Shown: positions 47,462 to 55,797 of the stretch, one piece after another
Numbering within the stretch: position 1 is the first letter of the stretch
How the letters are laid out: each line of letters starts with the position of its first letter
NCBI RefSeq assembly: GCF_023573145.1
Contig: NZ_CP097635.1
Coordinates: 2,852,001 to 2,916,000, forward strand
Source of the DNA: Aquincola tertiaricarbonis
GTDB lineage: Bacteria > Pseudomonadota > Gammaproteobacteria > Burkholderiales > Burkholderiaceae_C
Reading direction: 5' to 3'
DNA length: 64,000 nt
The notes under the pieces: generated by a model
What the model was told of the DNA's origin: nothing
Seen by the model: the letters and a program-made list of their open reading frames with translations, nothing else
The model's database searches: none
Position numbers and translations under genes: made by a program

Positions 47462-50400
47462 CAGCTGCCTTCCACGAGTTGTCGAAGCCGGGTCACCAGC
47501 GGCGTGGCCGCTGCCTGGCGCAGGGTGTCGAGCGCCGGGCCCAGCAGGCGCGGCGCTTCTTGAAGCCGGCCGGCGCGGCGCAGGGCCTGTGCCAGGTCCA
47601 GCGCGATGTCCAGCTGCTGCAGCCGGGCCTGCCGGCTGGCGGCCAGGGCCAGTGCCTCGCCGAAGTCCTGCAGCGCCGCCTGCACGTCGGTGGCCAGCAG
47701 GGCCAGCGCGCGGACGCTGCGCAGCGGCAGCTCGAACAGCCCCACCCGCCCCTGCTGCATGGCCGCTTCCGCGGCCTGCAGATGCTGCTGCACCTGCTCG
47801 GGCTGTCGGGCCTGCAGGCTCACCCTGGCCAGCACCAGGTGGTAGGGGATGCGCAGCAGGTCCACGCCGGCGGCCATCACCGCCTCGGTGGCGGCGCGGT
47901 AGTCGGCCAGGGCTTGCGCGGCCCTGGCCGGGTCGGGGAGCTGGGCCAGCGCGGCATTCATGCGGGCCAGCAACAGCCAGTGGGCGAATTCATGCCGCTG
48001 CGCCAGCTCGGCCAGGGCCTGCGCCTCGGCCAGCGCCTGCGGCGCATGGCCATTGAGCAGCAGGAAGCCGCTGAGGTAGAAGCCGGCCAAGGCCTGCGAG
48101 CCGGGATGGGCCAGCTGGGCAGCCAGGGCCTGGGCCTGCCGGCAGGCCCGCTCGGCGCCTTTGGTGTCGCCCAGCACGTTGAGCGCACCGCCCAGAAAGC
48201 TGCCGGCCATCACCGTGGGCGAGGCGCCGTACTGCAGCGCCAGCTGTGCTTCGGTGGCCGGCTCGTGCAGCGCCAGCGCAGCCTGCAGGGCCGGCGCCGC
48301 CTCGGCGCAGCGCCCCTGCAGGTACAGCACGATGCCGCGCGCGGTGTGCGCAGCCAGCAGGCGCTGCGGTTCATCGGCGGCCTGCGCCATGGTGAGCAGC
48401 TGCTCGGCCATGGCCTCGGCCTCGAGCAACTGCGCCCGGTTGTAGTAGTACCGCCAGAGCATCCAGCTGGCCGCAAAGCGCGAGGCCATCGGGCCACCCT
48501 GGCGGCTGAGCTGTCGCGCACGTTCGCAGGTGTGCACCAGCTGCGGCTCGGCATAGCCGTGCAGCAGCGTCAGCGAATGGCCCAGCGCCACGTGCGCATC
48601 GAGCAGGCGGCCTGCGGCGGCATCGTCGAGGCTGGTGCCATCGGCGTGGGCTTCCAGCCGGTCGATGGCGGCTTGGAAGTGCCGGGCCGCCACCGCATGC
48701 GCGGCCTGTCGGGCGGCCTTGGCACCGGCACGCAGCGCATAGTCCACTGCCTTGTCCTGGCTGGTGCCCAGGCCGAAGTGGTACGCCAGCAGCTCCAGCG
48801 CATCGTCCAGGCGGTCGGCCTGGCGCAGCTCCAGCAGCCGGCCCACCTGCTCATGCAGCTCGCGGCGCTGGCGCTGCAGCAGGCTGTCGTAGGCCACCAC
48901 CTGGCTCAGCGCATGGCGGAAGCGGTATGCCGGCTCGGGCACCAGCCGCGTGGGCTGCACCAGGGCGGCGGTGGCCAGCACCTGCAGCGCGGGCGGCACC
49001 TGCTCGGGCTCGGGCCACAGCGCCTGCAGCTCGCCGCGGGTGAACTCGCGGCCGATCACGGCGGCCAGCCGGGCGATGGCCTGCGCCTCGGGCGGCAGCA
49101 GGTCCAGCCGCGCCTGGATCACCGCCTCGATGGTGCTGGGCAGCTCCACCGTGGCCAGCGGCCGCCGCGCGGCCAGGCCACCGTCCTCGGCCAGGTGCAG
49201 GTGGCCCAGGTCCAGCAGCGTGCGGCACAGCTCCTCGGCGAAGAAGGGGTTGCCTTCGGTGCGGGCGTGGATGGCGTCGGCGATGGGCGCGGGCACGTGG
49301 CCCGCCTCGCACATGCTGCGCACCACCAGCGTGGTCTGGGCATGGGTGAGCGGCCGCAGGCCCAGCTGGCTGCAGTGCACGTGGCGCGACCAGGCCAGTG
49401 CCGTCTGCGGCCGCGCCGTCACCACGATCAGGATGCGGTGGCTGGCCACCACTTCCACCAGCTGTTCCAGCACCTCGCCGGAGGCTTCGTCGGCCCAGTG
49501 CCAGTCATCGAACACCAGCACCAGCGGCGTGGCTGCGGCGGCCACGGTCAGGGTGGCCACCAGTGCCTGGCCCAGCGCATGGCGGCGGGCATCGCCTTCC
49601 AGCGTGGCCGGCAGCGGATGGCCGCTGCTGGGAATCGACAGCAGGTGCAGCAGGTGCGGCAGCCAGGGCTGCAGGTGGGCATCGATGGCCAGCAGCTGCT
49701 GCACCGCCCGCGATTCGCGCTCGGCCGCGGGCACGCCGGCCAGGGCCAGCGCCTCGCGCAGCAGCTGGATGAAGGGCAGAAAGGCCCCCAGCCGGCCCTG
49801 CGGCGAGCAGCGGGTGGTGAGCACCGTGGCCTCCTGCGGGCCGATGCGCTGGCGGAACTCATGCATCAACCGGCTTTTGCCGAAGCCGGCGTCGGCCACC
49901 ACATTGACCGCGTGGCCGCTGCCCCGCAGCGCCTCGTCCAGCCAGCCGCGCAAGGTGTCCAGTTCGTCGGCGCGGCCCACCAGCGGCGTGAAGCCGCGGG
50001 CCATGGCGGCGTCGATGCGGCTGTCGGCGCCGGTGCGGGCGCCCAGCCGCCAGGCCGGCAGCGCGGCGGTCGGCGTTTGCGCACCGGCTGGCCCATCCGC
50101 GGCCTCAGCGGCCGTGGCCGCCCACAGCGGCTGCAGCTGGAAGTAAGGCGACAGCAGCCGGCGGGTGTCTTCGCACACCGCCACTTCGTGCCGCGGCACG
50201 GCGGCGGCCAGCGCGGCGGCCAGCGGCGGCAAGCCGCCGGCGATGCGCCAGCCCGCCGGCACCGCCACCGGCGAAGCCACCACGCTGCCATGGGCGACGC
50301 CCACGCGCAGCCCCAGTGCGGCGCCGAGGCTGCGCCCCTGGCGCTGCACCTCGGCCACCAGTTCCAGGCCCGCCTCGGCGGCCTGCAGCACGTCGTCTTC

Positions 50401-50970
50401 GTGGGCGCTGGGCAGGCCGAACAGGGCTTCGAAGCCCAGCATGTCGAAGCGCGACAGGAGCCCGCCTCGGTTGTCCAGGATGGCTTGCAGCGACGGCTGC
50501 AGCAGGCCCAGCGCGTCGTCCAGCGCCTCGGGCCCGGCCTGAGCCAGCAGGCGCTGCAGGCCTTCGAACCTGGCCTGCAGCAGCGTCACGGACCGACGCT
50601 GCGGCACGCCGGCCGGCGCCGGGCGGGGCGCGGGGGTGGTGTCGCCAGCGGCTGAATCGCCGGTTACGCGCGTGGCTTCCACCGGCAGCGCAAAGCGGTA
50701 GCCCTGCCCCGGGATGGTGGCAATGGCCTTGACCCCCAGCGCGCGCCGCAGCGCCGAGATCTGCACCTGGAGGTTGTTTTCCTCCACGACCAGGCCGGGC
50801 CAGACCTGGTCCAACAGTTCGTCCTTGCGGACCAGCTCGCCGGCCTTGTCGACCAGCACGCGCAAAACATCGAACGCGCGCGAGCCCAGCGCCACCGGCT
50901 GCCCCTGGGCCAACAACAAACGCTCGATCGGCCGCAACTCAAAGTGCGTAAAACGCACGGGGTTGACCAT
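47461..50970 (-). CDS. winged-helix/ATPase/TPR transcriptional regulator
   Basis: This 1169-residue protein begins with an OmpR-type DNA-binding domain (residues about 5-95: LGSRAFDVLRVLVDKAGELVR, then ALRRALGVKAIATIPGQGYR). A degenerate adenylate-cyclase-like domain follows (about 130-260, ILDNRGGLLSRFDMLGFEAL). Next is an AAA_16 ATPase: FTPLVGRADELDTLRGW, a P-loop reading VVADAGFGKSRLMHEF, and LVLVFDDWHWADEASGE as Walker B. The C-terminal ~500 residues are TPR-like helices. The layout resembles LuxR/SARP-type STAND regulators. It heads the operon 40888-50970 and probably senses its substrate. The ATG at 50970 gives the complete wHTH. Confidence 0.85.
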   Translation of the reverse strand: MVNPVRFTHFELRPIERLLLAQGQPVALGSRAFDVLRVLVDKAGELVRKDELLDQVWPGLVVEENNLQVQISALRRALGVKAIATIPGQGYRFALPVEATRVTGDSAAGDTTPAPRPAPAGVPQRRSVTLLQARFEGLQRLLAQAGPEALDDALGLLQPSLQAILDNRGGLLSRFDMLGFEALFGLPSAHEDDVLQAAEAGLELVAEVQRQGRSLGAALGLRVGVAHGSVVASPVAVPAGWRIAGGLPPLAAALAAAVPRHEVAVCEDTRRLLSPYFQLQPLWAATAAEAADGPAGAQTPTAALPAWRLGARTGADSRIDAAMARGFTPLVGRADELDTLRGWLDEALRGSGHAVNVVADAGFGKSRLMHEFRQRIGPQEATVLTTRCSPQGRLGAFLPFIQLLREALALAGVPAAERESRAVQQLLAIDAHLQPWLPHLLHLLSIPSSGHPLPATLEGDARRHALGQALVATLTVAAAATPLVLVFDDWHWADEASGEVLEQLVEVVASHRILIVVTARPQTALAWSRHVHCSQLGLRPLTHAQTTLVVRSMCEAGHVPAPIADAIHARTEGNPFFAEELCRTLLDLGHLHLAEDGGLAARRPLATVELPSTIEAVIQARLDLLPPEAQAIARLAAVIGREFTRGELQALWPEPEQVPPALQVLATAALVQPTRLVPEPAYRFRHALSQVVAYDSLLQRQRRELHEQVGRLLELRQADRLDDALELLAYHFGLGTSQDKAVDYALRAGAKAARQAAHAVAARHFQAAIDRLEAHADGTSLDDAAAGRLLDAHVALGHSLTLLHGYAEPQLVHTCERARQLSRQGGPMASRFAASWMLWRYYYNRAQLLEAEAMAEQLLTMAQAADEPQRLLAAHTARGIVLYLQGRCAEAAPALQAALALHEPATEAQLALQYGASPTVMAGSFLGGALNVLGDTKGAERACRQAQALAAQLAHPGSQALAGFYLSGFLLLNGHAPQALAEAQALAELAQRHEFAHWLLLARMNAALAQLPDPARAAQALADYRAATEAVMAAGVDLLRIPYHLVLARVSLQARQPEQVQQHLQAAEAAMQQGRVGLFELPLRSVRALALLATDVQAALQDFGEALALAASRQARLQQLDIALDLAQALRRAGRLQEAPRLLGPALDTLRQAAATPLVTRLRQLVEGS

Positions 50971-51132
50971 CGAACCATCCTATGAGGGGATGTGCGACTG
51001 TATCTGTTTGTGATAGCGGCGGGGTGCGCTTTGAGTCGTTTTGTTTCGGTTTGGTGGTGTTTGGCTTGTACACCGCGGTTGAGACGGGCTGGTTTGCTCC
51101 GGGCCGTGCGGGCGGGCCCGGGGGCTTAGCTT

Positions 51133-51671
51133 CCGCGGTCCGCGCTGCGCGCGGACTGCCCTGCGCTGCTCGGGTGGGCGGCCCGCGGCAGAACTCGCTA
51201 CGTTCGCTGACGCTCACTGCGCTCGGACAACTGCCGCGAGTCAGAGCACGAAGCGCGCTGCGCGCGCGGCCACCCACCCTGCGTTGCTCGGCGCTCCAGA
51301 TGCGCCCCCGGACCCGCCCGCACGGCCCTGCGCAAAGGTCCACCGGTGGCACTGTGCGTTGCGGGCTCGCGCTGCGCGCATCGCACGCCATGCGGTGCAT
51401 GCCGCCGTGGCTAAAGCGCGGGGTGGTTTCCCAGCCGAGCCTGCGAAGGGCTGGCACCCGCCAGTCCGAGCCGTGCGGTGGGTGGGGGGCGGTGGGGCGA
51501 TTTCTGGGGCGGCGAGGAGCGCAGTGGCGAGGTCGGCGCGCGCCAGCGCGCTTCGTGAACTGACTCGCGGTGGTTGTTCGAGCGCAGTGAGCGTCAGCGA
51601 ACGTAGCGAGTTCCGCCGCGCGACCTCGGCGCGAGCACCGCAGCGGAGTCGGCCCGCAGGGCCGACCGCCC
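51133..51671. repeat. large imperfect palindrome filling a non-coding gap
   Basis: In the 790-bp gene-free stretch 50971-51760, two arms are reverse complements around a centre near 51402. The best segment is identical over 35 bp (51191-51225 against 51579-51613) and extends as a roughly 90 percent match over about 80 bp. Weaker similarity (about 75 percent) continues out to 51133 and 51671 and inward to about 51345 and 51459. Within the arms are short GCGCTGCGCGC palindromes. Opposite-strand open frames in it share the same peptide because of the symmetry; none looks like a real gene. No transposase or terminal duplications seen. Confidence 0.75.
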
Positions 51672-51760
51672 CAGCATGAGCCCTGCCGCCCCCCGCCCAC
51701 CGCACGGCGGCCGAACAAGAACAGAACCGACAGCCCCCGCCCAAGCCACCCACCAACGCC

Positions 51761-52444
51761 TCAAACAGCCAAGCCGTCCCACCCCCGCACATAAGCTGGC
51801 GCAGGCTGAATGTGCAGGCCATCCGGCACCGGCGCACCACGCGTCATCGTCAGCGGCAGGACGCCTGCCCAGACCGGCAGCTGCAAATCCTCGACGTCGT
51901 CGTTCGGACCGCCGGTGCGCACCTTGCACGCCGCTTCTGCCAGCGAGATGCGCATCACCGTGGTGGCCGCCAGCTCCTTGCTGTTGCCCGGGCGCGCCTC
52001 GTGTTCACGGCCGGGCGCGAGGTGGTGCATGAAAGCGTCGAGTGCCGCTGCCTTGTCGGTCACGGCCTCGAAGCAGCCGTACACCACCGCCGAACGGTAG
52101 TTCATCGAATGGTGGAAGGCCGAACGTGCCAGCACCAGGCCGTCCACGTGCGTGATGGTGACGCAGGCCTGCGTGCCCTTGGCCAGCAGCTTGATCAGAC
52201 GCCCTCCGTTGGAGCCGTGGATGTACAGGTGGTCGCCTTCGCGCCAGCAGGCCGTGGGAATGCAGTGGGTGCCCTTGTCGTCGGCAAAGGCCACGTGGCA
52301 CACATAGGCCGCGTCCACGATCGCATGCAGCGTGGCCCTGTCGTAGCGGGCGTTGTCGGCGATGCGCCGGATGCGGGTGCGCTCGCTCGGTGCCGAGCCA
52401 GCGACGGGTTGGGCGCTGTGATGGGAAGGGTCGTGGCTGGCCAT
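51761..52444 (-). CDS. pyridoxamine 5'-phosphate oxidase-like flavin-binding protein
   Basis: This 227-residue protein is in the Pyridox_ox_2 group. An N-terminal tail with RTRIRRIADNARYDRATLHA leads to a split-barrel core containing YVCHVAFADDKGTHCIPTA, YIHGSNGGRL, VDGLVLARSAFHHSMNYRS and VMRISLAEAACKVR. It binds FMN or a related flavin. The gene is divergent from a MocR regulator with 109 bp between the starts, a frequent pairing, so the regulator probably controls it. It may act in vitamin B6 metabolism or in detoxification of flavin-reducible compounds; this is inference. Confidence 0.82.
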   Translation of the reverse strand: MASHDPSHHSAQPVAGSAPSERTRIRRIADNARYDRATLHAIVDAAYVCHVAFADDKGTHCIPTACWREGDHLYIHGSNGGRLIKLLAKGTQACVTITHVDGLVLARSAFHHSMNYRSAVVYGCFEAVTDKAAALDAFMHHLAPGREHEARPGNSKELAATTVMRISLAEAACKVRTGGPNDDVEDLQLPVWAGVLPLTMTRGAPVPDGLHIQPAPAYVRGWDGLAV

Positions 52445-52553
52445 GCTGTTCTCACGGGGGGCAGAAATGGAAAGCGCGCAATGTAGGACGAAGATGGCCC
52501 TAAAGTGAGGTCCACAGCACCCCTATTTTTTGGAACCACGAACCATCGGCCCC
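52445..52553. promoter_or_regulatory. divergent promoter region, candidate MocR operator
   Basis: The region contains GGTCCAC (52509-52515) and two GAACCA heptamer copies spaced 7 bp apart (52533-52538 and 52540-52545), with an AT-rich CTATTTTTT between them. MocR regulators usually bind short direct repeats in such divergent regions. The motif assignment is by eye only. Confidence 0.3.
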
Positions 52554-54038
52554 ATGGACTACCAGCTGCTCTTCTCCCGCTTCGCCGCCCAGGCTGAGGC
52601 GGCGCCCTGGCCCCGCCAGCGGCAGCTGCATGAATGCCTGCGACAGGCCATCCGCCAGGGCACGCTGGGCGGCGGTGTGCGCCTGCCCGCCAGCCGCACG
52701 CTGGCCCATGAGCTCGGCATCGCGCGCAACACCGTGCTGTATGCCTACGACCAGCTCGCCACCGAAGGCTTCGTGCGGCCCGACCGGCGCGGCACGGTGG
52801 TGGCGCCTTGGCCAAGTGCGGCAAACGCGAACACGGCGGCAGGCCACCGCCCTGCCCCGGCGCTGCGCACGGGCCTGTCGCGCCGCGCGCAGGCCTTGCA
52901 GCTGACCGGCAGCGCCGAGGTGGCCGACGCGGCTGCCGCCTTCACCCCGGGTGTGCCGGCGCTCCAGGACTTTCCGCTGACGCTGTGGCGCCGCCTGCTG
53001 GAGCGGGCCTGGAGCCAGCTGCGCAAGCCCCAGCTCAACTACGCCGATCCCCAGGGCGAAGCCACGCTGCGCGAGGCCATCGCCAACCACCTGCGCGTGG
53101 CGCGGGGTGCGCTGCTGGAGCCCGGCCAGGTGTTCATCACCGATGGCACGCAGCACAGCCTGGACCTGGTGGCCCACGCCTTTGCCGATGCGGGTGACAC
53201 CGTGTGGATCGAGAGCCCCGGCTACCAGGGCGCGCTGGCCGCCTTCAAGGGCGCGCAGCTCAAGCCCATCGGCATGGTGGTGGACGCGCAGGGCATCGCC
53301 CCCAGCGCCGCCGACTGGCAGCGGCACCGGCCGAAGCTGGTGTACATCACGCCCTCGCACCAGTACCCCACCGGCAGCGTGCTGAGCATGGAGCGGCGCC
53401 TGGCCTTGATTGCCCAGGCGCGGGCGGCCTCGGCCCTGCTGATCGAAGACGACTACGACAGCGAGTTCCGGCACGACGGACCGCCGCTGTCGTGCATGCA
53501 GGGGCTGGCGACCGATGCGCCGGTGCTCTACCTGGGCACCTTCAGCAAGACCTTGTTTCCCGCACTGCGCATCGGCTTCATGGTGGTGCCCGCGGCCCTG
53601 GTGGCCCCGCTGCGGCAACTGCTGCACGGGCGCAGCCCGCGCGGGCGTGTGGCCGAGCAGTGGGCGCTGGCCGAGTTCATGCACAGCGGCCAGTTCAGCC
53701 TGCACCTGCGGCGCATGCGGCGCCTCTACCGCCAGCGGCGTGACGCGCTGGTGGCCGAGCTGACCCGCCAGCTGGGCGACGTGGCCGACGTGCACGGCGG
53801 CTCGGCCGGCATGCATCTGGCGCTGCGGCTGCGCGACCCCCACGCCGACGACGTGTCCATGAGCCTGTGGCTGCGTGCCCGCGGGGTGGTGGCCCCCGCG
53901 CTGAGCCAGCACGCCATCGGCCAGCGCACGCAGCCCTGGCGCGGCTTCCTGCTGGGTTATGCGCAGGTGCCGGTCGAGCAGATGCCCGAGCGGGTGCAGC
54001 TGCTGGCCAGGGCGGTGCGGGCTGCCACCGGCCCTTAA
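52554..54038 (+). CDS. MocR/PdxR-type GntR regulator with aminotransferase domain
   Basis: This 494-residue protein has an N-terminal GntR winged HTH (residues about 10-80: GGGVRLPASRTLAHELGIAR, then TVLYAYDQLATEGFVRP). A fold-type I aminotransferase-like domain follows (about 120-490), with the PLP lysine in YLGTFSKTLFPALRIGF. Such proteins sense PLP or its adducts and regulate genes of B6 or amine metabolism. The ATG at 52554 is preferred over an in-frame upstream start. It is divergent from the flavin-binding gene and 34 bp upstream of the peptidase operon, which it might also read into. Confidence 0.88.
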   Translation: MDYQLLFSRFAAQAEAAPWPRQRQLHECLRQAIRQGTLGGGVRLPASRTLAHELGIARNTVLYAYDQLATEGFVRPDRRGTVVAPWPSAANANTAAGHRPAPALRTGLSRRAQALQLTGSAEVADAAAAFTPGVPALQDFPLTLWRRLLERAWSQLRKPQLNYADPQGEATLREAIANHLRVARGALLEPGQVFITDGTQHSLDLVAHAFADAGDTVWIESPGYQGALAAFKGAQLKPIGMVVDAQGIAPSAADWQRHRPKLVYITPSHQYPTGSVLSMERRLALIAQARAASALLIEDDYDSEFRHDGPPLSCMQGLATDAPVLYLGTFSKTLFPALRIGFMVVPAALVAPLRQLLHGRSPRGRVAEQWALAEFMHSGQFSLHLRRMRRLYRQRRDALVAELTRQLGDVADVHGGSAGMHLALRLRDPHADDVSMSLWLRARGVVAPALSQHAIGQRTQPWRGFLLGYAQVPVEQMPERVQLLARAVRAATGP

Positions 54039-54072
54039 ACTGGCCTGCACGCGACCTGAAGGCGATCAAGCG

Positions 54073-55797
54073 ATGAGCAGTGAATGGACCACGCCCTTCG
54101 AGCAGGGCAATGGCAACCAGACCAGCACCTGGGCGCAGTGCATCGAGTTCCATCAGCGGCTGGCGCAGGCCTTTCCGCAGTGGCTGCAGTTCGAGGTGGT
54201 CGGCCAGTCCGATGGCGGCGTGCCCTTGCACCTGGGCGTGTTCTCGGTCGATGGCATCTTCGATCCGCTGACGGTGCAGGCCGCCGGCCGGCCCGTGTTC
54301 TTCAACAACAACGGCATCCACCCCGGTGAGCCTGAGGGCATCGACGCCTGCATGGCGCTGGTGCGCGACCTCTGCCTGGACGAAGCGCGCCGCCGTGCGC
54401 TGGGCAGCACGGTGCTGATCTACATCCCGGCCTACAACGTCGACGGCATGCTGAACCGGCAGGACACCAGCCGCGTCAACCAGCTGGGGCCCGAGGCCTT
54501 CGGCTTTCGCGGCAATGCGCGCCACCTCGACCTGAACCGCGACTTCATCAAGGCCGACAGCGCCAACGCCCGCACCTTCGCCCGCGTGTTCACCCGCTGG
54601 GACCCGGACGTGATGGTCGACACCCACACCTCCAACGGCGCCGACTACCAGCACGTGGTCACGCTCATTCCCACCCAGCCCGACAAGCTGGGTGGCCTGC
54701 TGGGCGCCCACCTGCGCGAGCGCATGCTGCCGGCGCTGTACGCCGACATGGCCGGGCGCGGCTTTCCGATGTGCCCCTACGTGAACCCGCTGCGAGAGAT
54801 CCCCGATGACGGCATCGCCGACTTCCTGGATTCGCCGCGCTTTTCCACCGGCTATGCGGCCCTGCACCACTGCATCGGCTTCATGCCCGAGACGCACATG
54901 CTCAAGCCCTTCGCCGAGCGCTACCACGGCACCCGCGCGCTGGTGGACAGTGCGCTGGCCTACACCGTGGCCCATGGCAGCACCATCCGTGCGGCGCGCG
55001 CCGCCGACCGCGCCGCAGTGGCGGCCGGCGCGCCCGTGCCCTTGAACTGGGCGCTCGACACCAGCCGCAGCACGCCTTTTCTCTTCAGCGGGTACCAGGC
55101 GGTGCATGAGCCCAGCCGGCTGGGCCGCTACCAGCGCCTGCGCTACGACCGCAGCCAGCCCTGGCAGAAGGACATCCCCTACTTCGACCGCTACACCGCC
55201 ACCGCCCAGGCCACGCCGCCGCGCGCTTATCTGGTGCCGCAGGCCTGGCACGACGTGGCCCAGCGGCTGCAGGCCCATGGCGTGAGGCTGCAGCGCGTGG
55301 CGCGCACGATGACGCTGCCGGCCGAGGCCTGGCGCATCACCCACTTCCGCAAGCGGCCCCTGCCCTTCGAGGGCCGCCACCTGCACGACGAGCTGGCGCT
55401 GCAGGCCGAGCCGCTGCAGGCCACGCCGACCGTGGGTGACTGGGTGGTGGCGCTGGGCACCACGCACGACCGCTTCGTCATCGAGACGCTGGAGCCGTTG
55501 GGCATCGACAGCTTCTTCCGATGGGGCTTCTTCGACAGCGTGCTCGACAAGAAGGAACACTTCAGCGACTACGTGTTCGAGGACGAAGCCGAGCGCCTGC
55601 TGGATGCCGAACCCGGCCTGCGCCAGCGCTTCGAGGCCTGGCAGGCCGCCCACCCCGAACTGCAGGCCGACCCGCAAGCGGTGCTGGGCTTCATCTACCA
55701 GCACGCCCAGCGCTACGCCGAGCCCGAGCACGGCCGCTACCCGGTGCTGCGCCTGGCCGAGCTGCCCGCCCTGCTCTTCCAACCGGAGCCCCGATGA
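54073..55797 (+). CDS. M14 family zinc carboxypeptidase
   Basis: This 574-residue cytoplasmic protein has the zinc-binding motif NNGIHPGEPEGIDAC (H-x-x-E) and the second zinc His in MVDTHTSNGADYQH. The catalytic Glu is probably in FMPETHMLKPF. A carboxypeptidase core (about residues 20-320) is followed by a ~250-residue C-terminal region unlike short M14 enzymes. No signal peptide. It overlaps the DPP-IV gene by 4 bp (ATGA), so the pair presumably trims peptides together. The substrate is unknown. Confidence 0.83.
   Translation: MSSEWTTPFEQGNGNQTSTWAQCIEFHQRLAQAFPQWLQFEVVGQSDGGVPLHLGVFSVDGIFDPLTVQAAGRPVFFNNNGIHPGEPEGIDACMALVRDLCLDEARRRALGSTVLIYIPAYNVDGMLNRQDTSRVNQLGPEAFGFRGNARHLDLNRDFIKADSANARTFARVFTRWDPDVMVDTHTSNGADYQHVVTLIPTQPDKLGGLLGAHLRERMLPALYADMAGRGFPMCPYVNPLREIPDDGIADFLDSPRFSTGYAALHHCIGFMPETHMLKPFAERYHGTRALVDSALAYTVAHGSTIRAARAADRAAVAAGAPVPLNWALDTSRSTPFLFSGYQAVHEPSRLGRYQRLRYDRSQPWQKDIPYFDRYTATAQATPPRAYLVPQAWHDVAQRLQAHGVRLQRVARTMTLPAEAWRITHFRKRPLPFEGRHLHDELALQAEPLQATPTVGDWVVALGTTHDRFVIETLEPLGIDSFFRWGFFDSVLDKKEHFSDYVFEDEAERLLDAEPGLRQRFEAWQAAHPELQADPQAVLGFIYQHAQRYAEPEHGRYPVLRLAELPALLFQPEPR

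Noticed and set aside
50982..51840. Open frames on both strands inside the 51-kb palindrome, sharing the peptide NSLRSLTLTAL
   Set aside because: The shared peptide arises from the inverted repeat itself. There are no domains and composition is skewed, so I treat the region as non-coding.
52530..52553. Upstream in-frame start for the MocR regulator
   Set aside because: It adds eight non-conserved residues and lacks a ribosome site; the ATG at 52554 gives the usual MDYQLLFSRF start.
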